From: Chrysopilus asiliformis
Lineage: Eukaryota; Arthropoda; Insecta; Diptera; Rhagionidae
Direction of reading: 5' to 3'
Assembly: GCA_964034945.1 (NCBI GenBank)
Contig: OZ035963.1
Span: 48,501,032 to 48,565,031 of the forward strand
Length of the DNA: 64,000 bases
Below are positions 34,501 through 45,100 of this stretch, in pieces. The stretch's first letter is position 1, and the number at the start of each line of letters is the position of its first letter. The translations under genes were made by a program, and so were the position numbers. The notes under the pieces are model-generated. The model did not search any database, had not been told where the DNA came from, and worked only from the letters and a program-made list of their open reading frames with translations.

Positions 34501-36024
34501 AATTAGATTTTTTTATTTATCTAGTTTTTATATGATTATATATTTTTTTTTGTCTTTTTTAGCATATTTAATTATGATGGCTGGTGGAGTACAAATAGCA
34601 TGGGGACTTTGTTTCCACTTCCATCGGATCGAGCGATATTTGGATAAGATTCGTACCAATAAATATTCTACGACTTCGGATGCAGGATATTTATGGCATT
34701 ATAGGGGTTGGAATGATGTATTCGAAAGTGATTGGTTAACGAATCATTCTATTATTTCATACTTTATTGGAATGCTTTTGGGATCTATTATTGCAACCAT
34801 GACGATTCACAATCTTCAAAAAAAGATATTTTATGTGAGGAACTTCAGTTATTTTTTCAATAAATTACCACATTGAGTTTTCTTTTCTTATTCTAGATTT
34901 TATCATCTATACTTTTGATAATTTCCGGCATCTTGTTTATATTTGGTGGCACCAACTACATTGCCATTATCGCTAGTCGATATATCGCTGGAATAGCTGT
35001 AGGACTATCGCTTATTCCGTTCGTTTTTCACGCTTCCGAGATCACAGTTAAAGAAATCCGTGGATCCCGTCTAGGTGGATTAAGTATGCTGATGATGGCT
35101 GGAATGTTACTCATGTTAGTTGGCAGTGGTGCAGGTTTTCATACTAGACTCGAAGAACTTAATTTACTCTGTGGAATTTTTTCTATTATTTACGCTGCAC
35201 TGGCAATCATTTTATCACTTATTTGTGGAATTGAATCACCGATCTTTCATCTAGCAAAAGGACAAAACGATTTGGCAAAAATTTGTTTAATTCGAGCGCG
35301 AAACAAACGGACCGAAACGCAGTCGATCAGAACAGAATTTCAAGAACTCAATGGTATATTAGAAGATCAAAAGCTGCAAAATAATAACATTTTATTGGAA
35401 GGCAATTACAAGCCGCTAATTTGTGTTGCCATATTAAGAGTTCTATATACTGTATCGATTTCCATTCCGATTCTTCATTTCTTAGGGGACAGTTTGAGAG
35501 AGTATTCTAATAATATAATCTTTTCTTCAGCATTAATCATATTTGCTCGATATTTATCTGAATTTGTGGGATTTTTTATGCCAGATATATTGTCACGTCG
35601 ACTTTTAATCCTTATATCATCTGGTATTGGTGGAATTTCATTAATTTTATCCGGTATAACTTATGTTGTAAACGACGGCAATTCTGGCTTTGCAGTATTC
35701 TCTTGCATTTATTCTGCAGTCATTGGCTTTGGACTCGGATCAGTATCATTGTGTTATTTGGGGGAACTCTTCCCTCGTCGAAAGAAAGCGGTTTCTTGTC
35801 TTGAGATCGTGGCAATTGAGGTTCTAACACAAGTAATTGCAACTTCCGTCTCTGTGTACGGATATCTTCCAAATATAAGAGCTGAAGCTCCTTTTGTTGT
35901 TGGCGTACTTCAAATGATTGGCGGAGTTTTTATATATTTTAACATACCAGAGACTAAGGATTTAGTTTTAAGACAATGTTACAATCAAATGAATCAAAAG
36001 ACCTCTCGTTTTAATGTACTTTAA
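31501..36024 (+). CDS. MFS-B: sugar-porter-like membrane transporter, 3 exons
   Basis: Exons 31501-31837, 34563-34834 and 34897-36024 join to 578 aa. Exon 1 encodes a 112-residue proline-rich, presumably cytoplasmic tail (MSGSMDTKPITGYTNVP... ending SNALAPG). Exons 2 and 3 encode the twelve-helix body: AYLIMMAGGVQIAWG (helix 1), NLQKKIFY (helix 2-3 loop), HASEITVKEIRGSRLGG, IESPIFHL (degenerate PESPR), LSRRLLILISSG, GFGLGSVSLCYLGELFPRRKK, and C-terminal IPETKDLVLRQCYNQM. The second Arg pair and PET motif support sugar-porter ancestry. The substrate cannot be told. The start is set at the first ATG in frame (31501). Intron 1 (2.7 kb) holds three MITE or Helitron-like insertions. AATAAA at 36038. 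Confidence 0.92.
32559..32853. mobile_element. MITE in MFS-B intron 1
   Basis: 295 bp with inverted ends GGCCTATGTTACACACGGCA and TGCCGTGTGTAACATAGGCC, flanked by ATA on both sides. Non-coding. Confidence 0.85.
32860..33619 (+). repeat. RTE/SINE-like 3' tail repeat
   Basis: Contains the style of sequence common at 3' ends of insect RTE-type LINEs and related SINEs: ATAGAAATCGGTTGAGTGG, then AAAATCGTTAGACGGG, CAGACAGACAGACAG and TTATATTATAGGA. No reverse transcriptase frame was seen. It is split by the fold-back MITE at 33093-33340. The family assignment is tentative. Confidence 0.4.
33093..33340. mobile_element. Fold-back MITE, arms of about 55 bp
   Basis: Inverted arms beginning CACCTGGGCAGCAATCATGT and ending with the complement (TGCCCAGGTG), including the GACGCGTCTCT/AGAGACGCGTC segment. 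248 bp in total, non-coding. Confidence 0.85.
33620..33867 (-). mobile_element. Helitron-like non-autonomous element, copy B
   Basis: On the minus strand it runs from TATATATAATGGATG to GGGTCTGCTAGT. Homology to the copy at 50107-50389 stops exactly at CTAGT, the kind of 3' terminus seen in Helitrons, and flanks differ beyond it. There are no terminal inverted repeats and no coding. It contains CGAAACGGAAGGTCCTGTAAGG, the same motif as the satellite blocks. Confidence 0.55.
33868..34562. other. 3' part of MFS-B intron 1
   Basis: AT-rich intron sequence, with a short inverted GGCGCTTTGAAGCG / CGCCTTGACGCGTC-type region at 34350-34465. Nothing else was recognised. Confidence 0.4.
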
Positions 36025-36186
36025 ATATAAGCAGTGAAATAAAGGATATTTCTCAACACATTTGAATTTCAATTAAGTTTTTTTTATACAGTGAAAATCG
36101 GTTATAATTGCATTGAAAAACCAAGGCTCCATCAAAATTTTGGTATGTAAAATGGGAATCTGAATATTTTTCGCCTTGTACGTTTT

Positions 36187-36600
36187 TATACCCCTATGGT
36201 GAAACCAAAGGGTATATTAACTTTGCCTTACCGTTTGTAACGCCAAGATCCCGTCATCATACACAAAAATGAATTACACCAGTGTGTTTAGAATGATAAA
36301 AAAAAGTTGAATTTAGCATGTCCGTCCGTCCGCCTGTCTGTCCGTTTGAGGTGCGGATTGCGGGCGCACGGATTGAGCTACAGACTTGCCAGATTGGCAA
36401 TTATAGCTTTTGTTATGTTTTGGTTTTGGAGAAAATCGCGGAAAAAGTTGGATTTGCCATGAAAAAAGTCGAAATTTTACATTTTTTCTGTTCAACTCAC
36501 GAAAAATTTATTTTTTCACTAAAAAATCCGCCGGATCGATTTGGTTAAAAAAAAATTATTATAAGACAATTGTCTCAACGATTTTGGGCTTGCTATGAAA
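36187..36600. repeat. Dispersed repeat, GGTGAAACCAAAGGGTATA family
   Basis: Starts with ATACCCCTATGGTGAAACC and GGGTATATTAACTTTGCCTT, followed by CCGTTTGTAACGCCAAGATC and a GTCCGTCCGTCCGC tract. Homologous to 50545-51070 and, inverted, to 23580-23820. The layout resembles dispersed repeats known from flies (GGGTATA head, then CGTCCGTCCGTC), by memory only. Confidence 0.65.
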
Positions 36601-36768
36601 TAGCCATATGATAGATAATATCTGGATGAACTTAAAAACAAATAAGCATGAAATATTTTCTTTTAAACTTTCAAAACGCTCTGAAATGTATGAGAGAACA
36701 TACTTTAGCCATTCATATCGCACTGATTTTGAAGCCGTAGCACCCAAACATGATCGAGAGCCATGGCC
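36601..36768. other. Left flank of the P-like element
   Basis: Part of a 98-aa frame (36608-36904) with no family match that runs into the element. Not supported as a gene. Confidence 0.35.
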
Positions 36769-36948
36769 CAATAATACTAAGGTCTGCTTGACAGCTCAGT
36801 CTCTCTTGGCTGTGACGTCATCGGCCAGAAATTTTTGTATGAATCCATATGAAATTGTTGATTTTCATATTAAATACTATAAATTTGATTGTTTAGAAGA
36901 ATAAAACGTTTAGTATTTTATGTAATAGTTTTATTTAATTTTCTTTTG

Positions 36949-38153
36949 TCAGTTCTTTATAGTTTTATAGTGTGGGTTTTTCAATTTTTTTATCTGCCCA
37001 CTAGTGAATATATGCCGCACAGAACTTTCCAAATTTTGCAGTTGTTTGTTTTGAGCTTTAACAGCGGTTACCTCTTTTTCCAAAGCTTGGATTTTCTTTT
37101 CCATTTCCATAATTTTCAGTTCCCTCGTAAATACCATTTCCACCCTGCAAGATAATTTATTTATTGTTTAACCAAATGAAAACCAATTTCAATTTTCTTA
37201 CTCTGTTTGAACTTCCACTCATATTGATGAAGTAACTGGGTTGTTAGGCTCTTCTGAATTGGAAGTAGATTGGTCCTGCATTTGTGAAACGCTAGATAAA
37301 TATGTAAAGTTTAGTATTATTATTATTATTTTATGTGTATGGGGTGGTGCTTTCTCGCTCCCTTGTCACCGCGACCTTAAGATCTATTGTGACTTCCCCA
37401 TTTTTACGTTAGCCACCCCTCTTCTAGATTCTTAGTGAATCTTAGAATGGTTTTGACTGGAGTCCTCTTTATGTCTTCTGGTAGTACTTGTGCCTTTCCC
37501 ATTAAGGACATCCTTGTTCGCGCCAAGGCTGCGCATTCGCACAGTATGTGCTCTGCAGTTTCAACCTCCTCTAGGCAGAGTCTGCAAATGTTGTCGGCGG
37601 TTATGCCTATGTTGTGTAGGTGGTAGTTTACTAGGCAGTGACCTGTGAGGAGGCCCACCATTGTCCTCAGCTCCTGCTTGTTGAGGTTTAAAAACTCTCT
37701 TGCTCTCTTTTTGGAGTAGTGGATGAATCTTTTTGATTAAAGTTTAGTAAGTATAATAATTTATTTTCAAATGTTTAGCAAACCTCAAATCATATTCCGC
37801 TACAGCTTCCTCCACAATTTTTTTGGTCTCTCGATTTTCACAACGTTTTGCTCTGTTGTTATTTCCAAGTATGCGAGGTTTAATTTAATCTCAACTAGTT
37901 GAGTTGGCATGGCATTAGGATCCAATAATCTTTTTTCTATTGGAACACCTAGCAACCTGTCTTTTAAACGCCAGTCGTCTTCAGTAAAATGCAATGAACA
38001 AATCGTTCCCGTTTTAGCATTTACGTTTTCTTTTCCACATGCTTCAATCCATTTTTTTTTCAGTTCGCCGTTTTTTGGAAACCGGAAGTATTTTATATAC
38101 TTTTTATTTCTCTGTTTCCAGCTTGTACAATTTTTCACCACACAATATCGCAT
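36949..38153 (-). pseudogene. P-like transposase N-terminus (THAP domain, coiled coil), decayed
   Basis: Exon a (from 38153) encodes a C2CH THAP DNA-binding domain: C4 and C9 (MRYCVVKNCTSW), then TICSLHF, ending with LDPNAMPTQL, a variant of the AVPTIF box. An apparent 5-bp duplication (ATTAAATTAAACC) near 37880 shifts the frame; the other frame continues KRCENRETKKIVEEAVAEYD to a donor at about 37786. Exon b (about 37290-37206) reads SVSQMQDQSTSNSEEPNN and has an internal TGA. Exon c (to 36949) is a heptad-rich MEMEKKIQALEKEVTAVKAQ followed by IFTSGQIKKLKNP, typical of P-element and THAP9 proteins, then stops. No RNase H-like catalytic domain follows. A domesticated host THAP gene is less likely given the terminal repeats. 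Confidence 0.78.
37312..37740 (-). pseudogene. 5'-truncated LINE 3' end (I/R1/LOA-like) inside the P-like element
   Basis: The minus strand 37661-37404 encodes the zinc-binding C-terminal region of a non-LTR polyprotein: LLTGHCLVNYHLHNIGI followed by CRLCLEEVETAEHILCECAA. It ends in a TAA/ATA microsatellite tail (37315-37335 region), as in I-group LINEs. It lies in the intron between THAP exons a and b. Confidence 0.8.
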
Positions 38154-38465
38154 TTCGATAAATAAAAGTGTACAACATCAGTGTGATGTAAAATCATGAT
38201 ACAAAATCAGTGGTAATTTCACTTTAAACCTTTTATTATCATATAATCTGAATATTCGTTTTATAATAAAGTCACATTACTTCACTTTCCATATATTATG
38301 TTAAAAATTTAGTTTTAATTACCACGAAATTTAACTCAACAAAACTTACAACGCAAAACCACAACAAGAAAGAATCAGAACGAAAACATTTCTTGCCGAT
38401 GACGTAGCACACAAGGAAATGTGGCAGCTGTCAAAAAATACCCAGCAGACCTTAGTATTATTAGG

Positions 38466-38943
38466 CCAGGGCCAGGAAAGCTTTCAAAGTTCTCGGGCAT
38501 CCACTACCACTGACAAGCGATTTACTTGTTTATATGGCTTGCTCTCCGAGCCTAGTTCAAACTTTGTTGAAAGCTCTTTTTCATTATTTTTGGTTTTGAC
38601 ACACTGTTAATTGTTTTACTTTACGTTAAAAATAGGTTTGACAATGAAAAACTGTTATATGAAATTTCCGAATTACAATCGGAAAATAAAAATAATTTCA
38701 TAAAACCAGAAACATTAATTTGATCAATTGATATTTTATGAAACGACTGAAAATGCCTATATAAATTGTATTTGTTTATTGTTTTAATTTCCTGAAATCA
38801 TAGTAAACATTGCATTGTGTTATCACACCGAATAAGAAAACAATCATGTCCAAAATTCGTGTCGTCTTTTGAGACAGAACATTTCATGATTTTCAGCAGT
38901 GTTAAATTTTTCATGATTTTCAGCAGCATGAAATACCTACTAA
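38466..38943. other. Intergenic, nothing recognised
   Basis: AT-rich. A short GATTTTCAGCAG direct repeat lies at about 38890-38935. No gene seen. Confidence 0.4.
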
Positions 38944-39411
38944 TCCACACCTGCCATGAATGATGTCAGTGTCGGTGTCACGTCTGATGTTATGTCTAGT
39001 GAAGATTGAAATGTCAGCTGTCACGACATAAAAGTCTAACATTTTTTGCTGACATCTTTGCTAACATAAATGGGGACATAAATGGAATTTAAGATGGCGG
39101 ATTCTAATTTTTCACGTGCAGAGTGGCTGTGTGTTATAAACGAATACTGTTTAAAAGTAATTTTTACAAAGAAATGATTTGAAAAAGGCATCGTGTGAGT
39201 AGCTGGAGCCCGAATTTCATTTTAGTGCGGAGATTTTAAAGAAAAAAGTGAAATCACAGATCGTCATATTTACTACTCTGAGTTGTTTATTGCTCAACGC
39301 ATTTCTGGAACTGAAATGTCATGCCAGAATCAGCAGCCCACCTACGTCACAACAGACTTTTCTGATGACATTTGTGCTAACATCTATGTCAGAGTTTCAG
39401 GCAGGTGTGGA
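38944..39411. mobile_element. Possible TIR element, TCCACACCTGCC ends
   Basis: TCCACACCTGCCATGA at the left and CAGGCAGGTGTGGA at the right are inverted, with ATGTCAG motifs just inside. A matching terminus GGCAGGTGTGGAT also occurs at 5504-5517. There is no coding capacity and the target duplication was not resolved. Confidence 0.4.
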
Positions 39412-39679
39412 TGGCGTGTACACTACTGCTTCAGTCAATGTCCTAATGACAACTGGAGCTAATAAAAATCTCTCGCATAAATGGCCTTACTTAGAACTCA
39501 GCAAAGCTCCATGATATGCAAAATGCACAAGTAGAAGCAGGACGGGTTATATGCAAAGTGAAACAGATTATTTCTTTCATATGCGTATGTATGCAGTTTT
39601 CGTACAAGCCAGAATGAAACGGGTAGCATGAAGAATCGATGTATAACAGGGCACTTTGAGCTGCGAAAATGCCCTTGGT

Positions 39680-41381
39680 CAGTGATGCTATGTACCTTTA
39701 GTGACATTCCCCTTTCCAAATGACGAAATTCCCCTTTTTCCCCTTTTTCAATGACGAAATTCCCCTCATTTTCCCCCTATAAAAACAACGAATTTTAAAT
39801 AAAGAATTCATTTATTAAAACCAAAAATGATTGTCATTTGGACTCATGTTAAAGTGTTTTAAGAGAAAAAGGCACAAACTAGGAAATAATTTTATATTTT
39901 GTAAAGCTTTAACAAAATACTCGTTAATTGTATTCCCGATAACAACGTCACGGGTCTCCAACCAAACGTCAAATGAAAAGAAGCCGGGATTCACAATTGG
40001 ATAATAATCAAAGCAAGCCACAAATGTATAAATCAAGGTACCGCATAGTAATCGTTCCTATAAAATATGGGAAAGCGATTATAGGAGTCATTGCACCATT
40101 TTGTAGCAAAGGCTTCCATAACTATTGGAACTAGTCCTAGTTTGTGTGGAATCATTACTATGTAAGGGCTGAGAGAAAAATGGACACATTCCAACAAAAG
40201 TAGCACCGGAATAGAATTCATTCCTTTCAAGCTAGGTTTGAGTCCTGTACAAAAGGGAATGTCGCCCTACTTTTTGTCATAGCCAGTCTAACATATACAA
40301 TAATCTCCCCCATGTAACACGTTGGAGTCTTTACCATAATTTTGGGAATCATTACACCAAAAAAAAAAAAGAAAACGACCACTTTTTTGTTGGAATGTGT
40401 CCTAAAAAATTTGGGAGCTGTTACAACTTTTTTATAGGAATGACTCTTATATTTGGCCACTATGCCGTTTTTCCCATAAATATGGGACTGGAGCATGGGA
40501 TTTTGGTGGAACGGTTCCTATGTTTTTTCCGTGTAGTTCCTTTGCTTTTGAGCTTAAAATGATTCTGTCCTCCTTAAATTCGGTAAAAATTATTTCCAAA
40601 TTTTGAATTAAAAAAATATAAAAATATCAAAAAATGGAAAAAACGAAATCAAGTCGCGACTGGAACTCGATTTTTGTATTCCGGGTACCACTGGTCCATG
40701 CATTCTTCTGGTGAATATTGGTCGAAATTAGTACATTAAGCCAAATTTTAAAAATGACAAAGAAATTACCGATTTAATTGATTTTTACATAATTTAAACA
40801 AAGTGCTTCTGCTGATTTGCAATTGAAAATATTTCTATTGAAAATATATTTAAGAAATCCGAAAAACGAACAAAAAATATGTGTCAATGAACTTTCATGG
40901 AAACTATTTTTCATCAAAGTCTTTTAAAGTATTTTAAAGTAATTACTTTGAATAACATGAGAAATGGTACTTTTTAATGTGCTTTTTTCAAAGCGGTTAA
41001 AAAGTACCTACACTGAAAAATCGGTTAAACGTACATTCCAAAGCCATCTTAAAGTGTTTTCGTTTAAAAGATTGGTGTGTACTTTACAATTGCAATAAGA
41101 TCATTACATATGAAGTGGGAAATGCATAAATAAGGGCATTTCCTTCACTCTTTACCTTTGCCTAAGCTTGGAATTGGATTGTAATTGTTTTTAAGTATTT
41201 GTACTTCTACTTTTCCGTAACTTTTTAAAAGTATTTCGGATTTAGTTGAAAGGCGAAGAGTTTCCCCTCGTTGTAAATCGTTTCCCCTCGTTTTGAAGCG
41301 TTTTCCCCTTTTCCCCTATTATCAATTTTTGTAGTCAAATTCCCCGCAAAAAGGGGAATTCCCCTCGATATAGCATCACTG
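39680..41381. mobile_element. hAT-type element, 1.7 kb, non-autonomous
   Basis: Ends CAGTGATGCTATGTACC and GATATAGCATCACTG, flanked by a perfect 8-bp duplication CCCTTGGT (39672-39679 and 41382-41389). Subterminal regions are rich in TTCCCCTTTTTCCCC. No hAT transposase frame exists. An unrecognised internal section at 40030-40500 has several GGAATCATTAC-type motifs. Confidence 0.92.
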
Positions 41382-41389
41382 CCCTTGGT

Positions 41390-41873
41390 GCACATGGCCG
41401 AAGCCCGCTGTATTAGGCCATGATCGAGAGCTTAATCGTGAACATGATCGAGAGCTTAATCAGCAAGTCCCCTCGCCAACGAGTTATCAAAGTCAAATCC
41501 GGAAAGTTTGATATCGCAGGCAACGACTTTAAAACCAGTACCGGTTTCGCATTCCGTAATAACAATACACCGTAAAAATGCTCCTTTTCCGATACCTAGT
41601 TTTTAATTTATTTCAGAAAAACGATATATCTTCATCGGCAAGTAGTAATGTTATAAGGGAAAATGAACGGAATACGTGGATTTTCTTGTTTACTAAAATT
41701 TAATTGAGTTGACTGGCTGAGAAAATTCACAAAAATTTAATTGAGTTGGTGACCGACCATTTCTATTTACTAACAGTAATTTGAAATAAAAAATTCCCCC
41801 AAGTGATTATGATATATTTTTTTTATCTTCTTCACATTGTAAAGGTATTGCACAAGAATCAATTTTACCAATT
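41390..41873. other. Spacer before the MFS-C promoter
   Basis: Contains CATGATCGAGAGCTTAATC twice in tandem (41423-41463). Otherwise AT-rich, with nothing recognised. Confidence 0.4.
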
Positions 41874-42156
41874 AACTGATAAAAATATCGATTATTGTCA
41901 ATATTATGCTGCTATTCAGAGGTAGGTATTTGTGAATACATACGAATTTTACTGATAAGATAAAATATATTTTATCGAAGATATTCCCAGTAAAGCTTAT
42001 ATACTTCAGAAAAAACATTTCAGATCATCTATCACTTCATTCGTTAAATCAGTCTACGGGTATTATTAAAATCATTCAAACGGCTAAAAAAGAAAAACCT
42101 ACGACACAGAAGAAGCTGAATTTAATTGATTTTTGTTTTCTTCGTCTGACAACAGG
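41874..42156 (+). promoter_or_regulatory. MFS-C promoter with paired GATA motifs
   Basis: ACTGATAAAAATATCGATTA at 41875 and ACTGATAAGATAAAA at 41951-41965, followed by TTTTATCGAA on the opposite strand sense. TATATA lies at about 41998, and an AAATCAGTCTACG initiator-like motif at about 42047, roughly 105 bp before the ATG. The same block, in the same order, precedes MFS-D (49407-49626), so it is conserved between paralogues. GATA factors are known to drive insect gut and fat-body genes; binding here is inferred. Confidence 0.6.
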
Positions 42157-45100
42157 ATGTCGACGTCATTTAATAATAAACAAATTTCATCAATCTATGA
42201 TGGGCAAGCCACGCATTCGAGGCAACCAACGATAATGGCTCCAACTTCTGTACAAACAATTCCAGCTCCTCTTCGATTGAGTTGGTATCAAAGGCATCAG
42301 AAAAATAAATCACAAGGATATTCACTAGTGCCAGGTAAAAAGGACATTCCGTGGAATATATTTTACATTTCGCTGATAGATTCTATGACAATAAAAAGTA
42401 ATCTGCATTTAGTTGTTTTCGCTTCAAATGAAACTCGTGACATCAAAATTAATTACGACACCAAAAATTTTACATTTTGTGATTTTTATTTTGAGTTAAT
42501 TGAAGTTATTTGATTTATTGTACCGTCAAATCTACATTTCTTTTTCAATTCATTCCACTCGATAAACTTAAATGTATTTCGGATAACCACCAGATTTATC
42601 GAATCCGGTTTTCTGCAACCAGTAAATTTTTGTCGAGATTCTTTTAATTTCTTATATACGAAGTATAAAAAAATACTGCATTCGTGATAAAACGGCTTTT
42701 TAGTGGTGCTATTTATGAGATAAAATGGACGAAATGAAAATGCCGGCTATTATTTTTATTCAAGAGTCGTTTTACGTGTTGTTGTTGGTAGAAAAACACT
42801 AACAACAACACGTGAAACGACTCTTGTCGAAAACGACACTCGCAATCGGGTAGATTGTTACAGTGGACCCCCAAATTTACACGGTCTCGTTCTACGCTGA
42901 TTCACTTAAACACGGTTGAGAATTCTTGAAGTTGGAAACGCAATTGTGAGAAAAAGTTTTTACTTTCTTCTACGGAGTATAATAAAGTATATTGTATTCA
43001 TGAAAAATTTCGACCTCTTAATTTTGCCTAAAAAACATTTCCCGATCACTCCTGAGTCGATTGGAGTCATATTTAAAAAATGTCTTTCTGTCTGTCAGTC
43101 TGTCAGTCTATCTGTCAGTCTGTCAGTCTGTGTACAAGATTTCTCAAAAACTAATAGAGCTAGAGCCATGAAATTTTATAGGCATATTGGGTCCTGAAAT
43201 GGGACGATCCTATCAACTTTTGGTGGAAATCCGTTAACCGGAAGTATCCAAAATGGCGGTTTTTCAAAAATCGCAATTTCGTTTTTCTCGATTTACTCCC
43301 AAACTACACGTTTTTTAGTGGCCTTAAGTATGACAGAACTTGGAGAAAATAAAATTTCCCACACTTTTGTCTTTAGCCATAACTCGATATCTCAACCTGT
43401 TATCGAGATAAACCGTTATTTCCAAAAAAACAGTTTTTTGCGATTATCTCGAAAACTAACGGGTTTTTGCTGACTGAATGTATGAAGTGAATTAATGAGA
43501 ATGGCATTCTGCACAATTTTGTTTCGTACCGTTATCCGTTATCTTTTACCGTTATTGAGATATTTTCATTAATATGTAAAAAATTATATGTTTGCGAATA
43601 ATTTGCAAACTAACGGTTTTTCGACAAATCAGTTAAAAGAATAATTAAAGATGTTAACATTTTCTCCATTTTTGCCATTTACCGTAAATTGATATCTTTT
43701 ACCGTTCTCAAGTTATCTCAAATTTTGTACGTTTTTTATATTTTTGAATAAACCAAGAATTTATTGGGAGGTCGTCTTAGGTTGACAACGCGACAGGGCT
43801 CTAGCGTAAATTGCGCAGGGTCGTAGATTTTGTAGAAGAAAGTTTTGTGTTGACCACAACTGATATTTTTTATTCGGGTCGCAGTGAAACCACAAAGTTT
43901 TGATAGGTTAGAATAGTGATTGCAACCAAGCATGTGCCGTTTTGTTCGGCCACCTTCTGCCATTTTAAAAGCTTTTTTAGCTTACCTTCTTGTCTGTCTG
44001 TTTGTCTGTCAGATTCAAATCTTGCAATCCAATTTCGACCTGATCCGATTGATTTGCAATTTTGCACACATACGTAAGTCCTATGACAATACAATATTTT
44101 CTATACTTCGTCCTTGTAAGGATAAGGGAAGGTCCTATAAGGATAACATGATTATCCTTTTTCTAAAATTTTCCGGGAAAAATCTATTCTGGGGGTTTTT
44201 GAGTTCACGGACTTTGATTCTGGCATTAAAAACTACGTAAGGATAACAGAAGGTCCTCAAGGATAACTTGACTATTCTTTTCCTCAAATTTTACGGGAAA
44301 AAATCAATTTTAAGGGTTCTTGGGGTCGGTGACTTCGATTCTGGTATTAAAAAATCCGTAAGGATACCGTTTTTCTCTAATTTTCCGGAAAAATCTCAAT
44401 TGGAGAGTTTTTGGGGTCACTTATGTTAAGAATCCTGTAAGGATAACAAAAGGTCCTGCAAGGATAACGTGATTTATCCTTTTCCTCAAATGTTTCTTCT
44501 GACACTAAGAAGTCTATGAGGATAAGAGAAGGTCCTGGAAGGATAACGTGATTATCCTTTTCATTTTGGATTTTTAGTCATACTAATCAAATATAAAATG
44601 ACTAAAAAGGATAAAATTTTAAAAAAATGCACAAGAATTGATATAATAATTTTTTCAGCGCTATGTATGAGAAAAAAAAGCGAAATAAAGTATAAAAAAA
44701 AATATTTATCTCGCTTTTATTTCTAATAGCGCCCAAAAAATTATTTTTTTCTTTTTTAGTTCATTTTTTTAATAAAAAGTAAGAAAAAATAACTTCAAAA
44801 GAAATAAATTATTAAAAAAAAATTGCGTCAAGCTATGTGAAGATATTTAATTTTAACCCTTTCGCAGCTGCAAAGTATGACAAATTGTGAAAGCCGTCTC
44901 GAAAGGATTAATGTATTTTGACACTGAATGCCTGTAAGGGGTTTGCAGCCAAATATGCGGATTCGTTTATTCTTACATTTGGTATAAATAACTCATTTTC
45001 GTCAAAACTCGGAGATGACCGGTTTTTGCACCGAGATCGGATGTGCTCCGTAGAGCACATCTTTCGTGGTCAGGTCAGATCTAATGACGTCACTCTGATG

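Larger units (their letters stand above)
36769..38465 (-). mobile_element. P-element-like transposon, defective
   Basis: Inverted termini CAATAATACTAAGGTCTGC (left) and GCAGACCTTAGTATTATTAGG (right, first 20 bases matching), with subterminal GACGTCATCGGC / GCCGATGACGT blocks also inverted. The flanking 8 bp CCATGGCC (36761-36768) and CCAGGGCC (38466-38473) differ by one base, close to an 8-bp P-type duplication. Inside is a THAP/coiled-coil transposase N-terminus. The catalytic region is missing, and a LINE fragment sits in an intron. Confidence 0.78.

Noticed and set aside
36608..36904. 98-aa frame
   Set aside because: Begins outside and runs through the terminal repeat of the P-like element; chance frame.
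43081..43140. CRISPR-like short repeats (CTGTCAGT)n
   Set aside because: Simple microsatellite without spacers, within a dispersed repeat in an animal genome.
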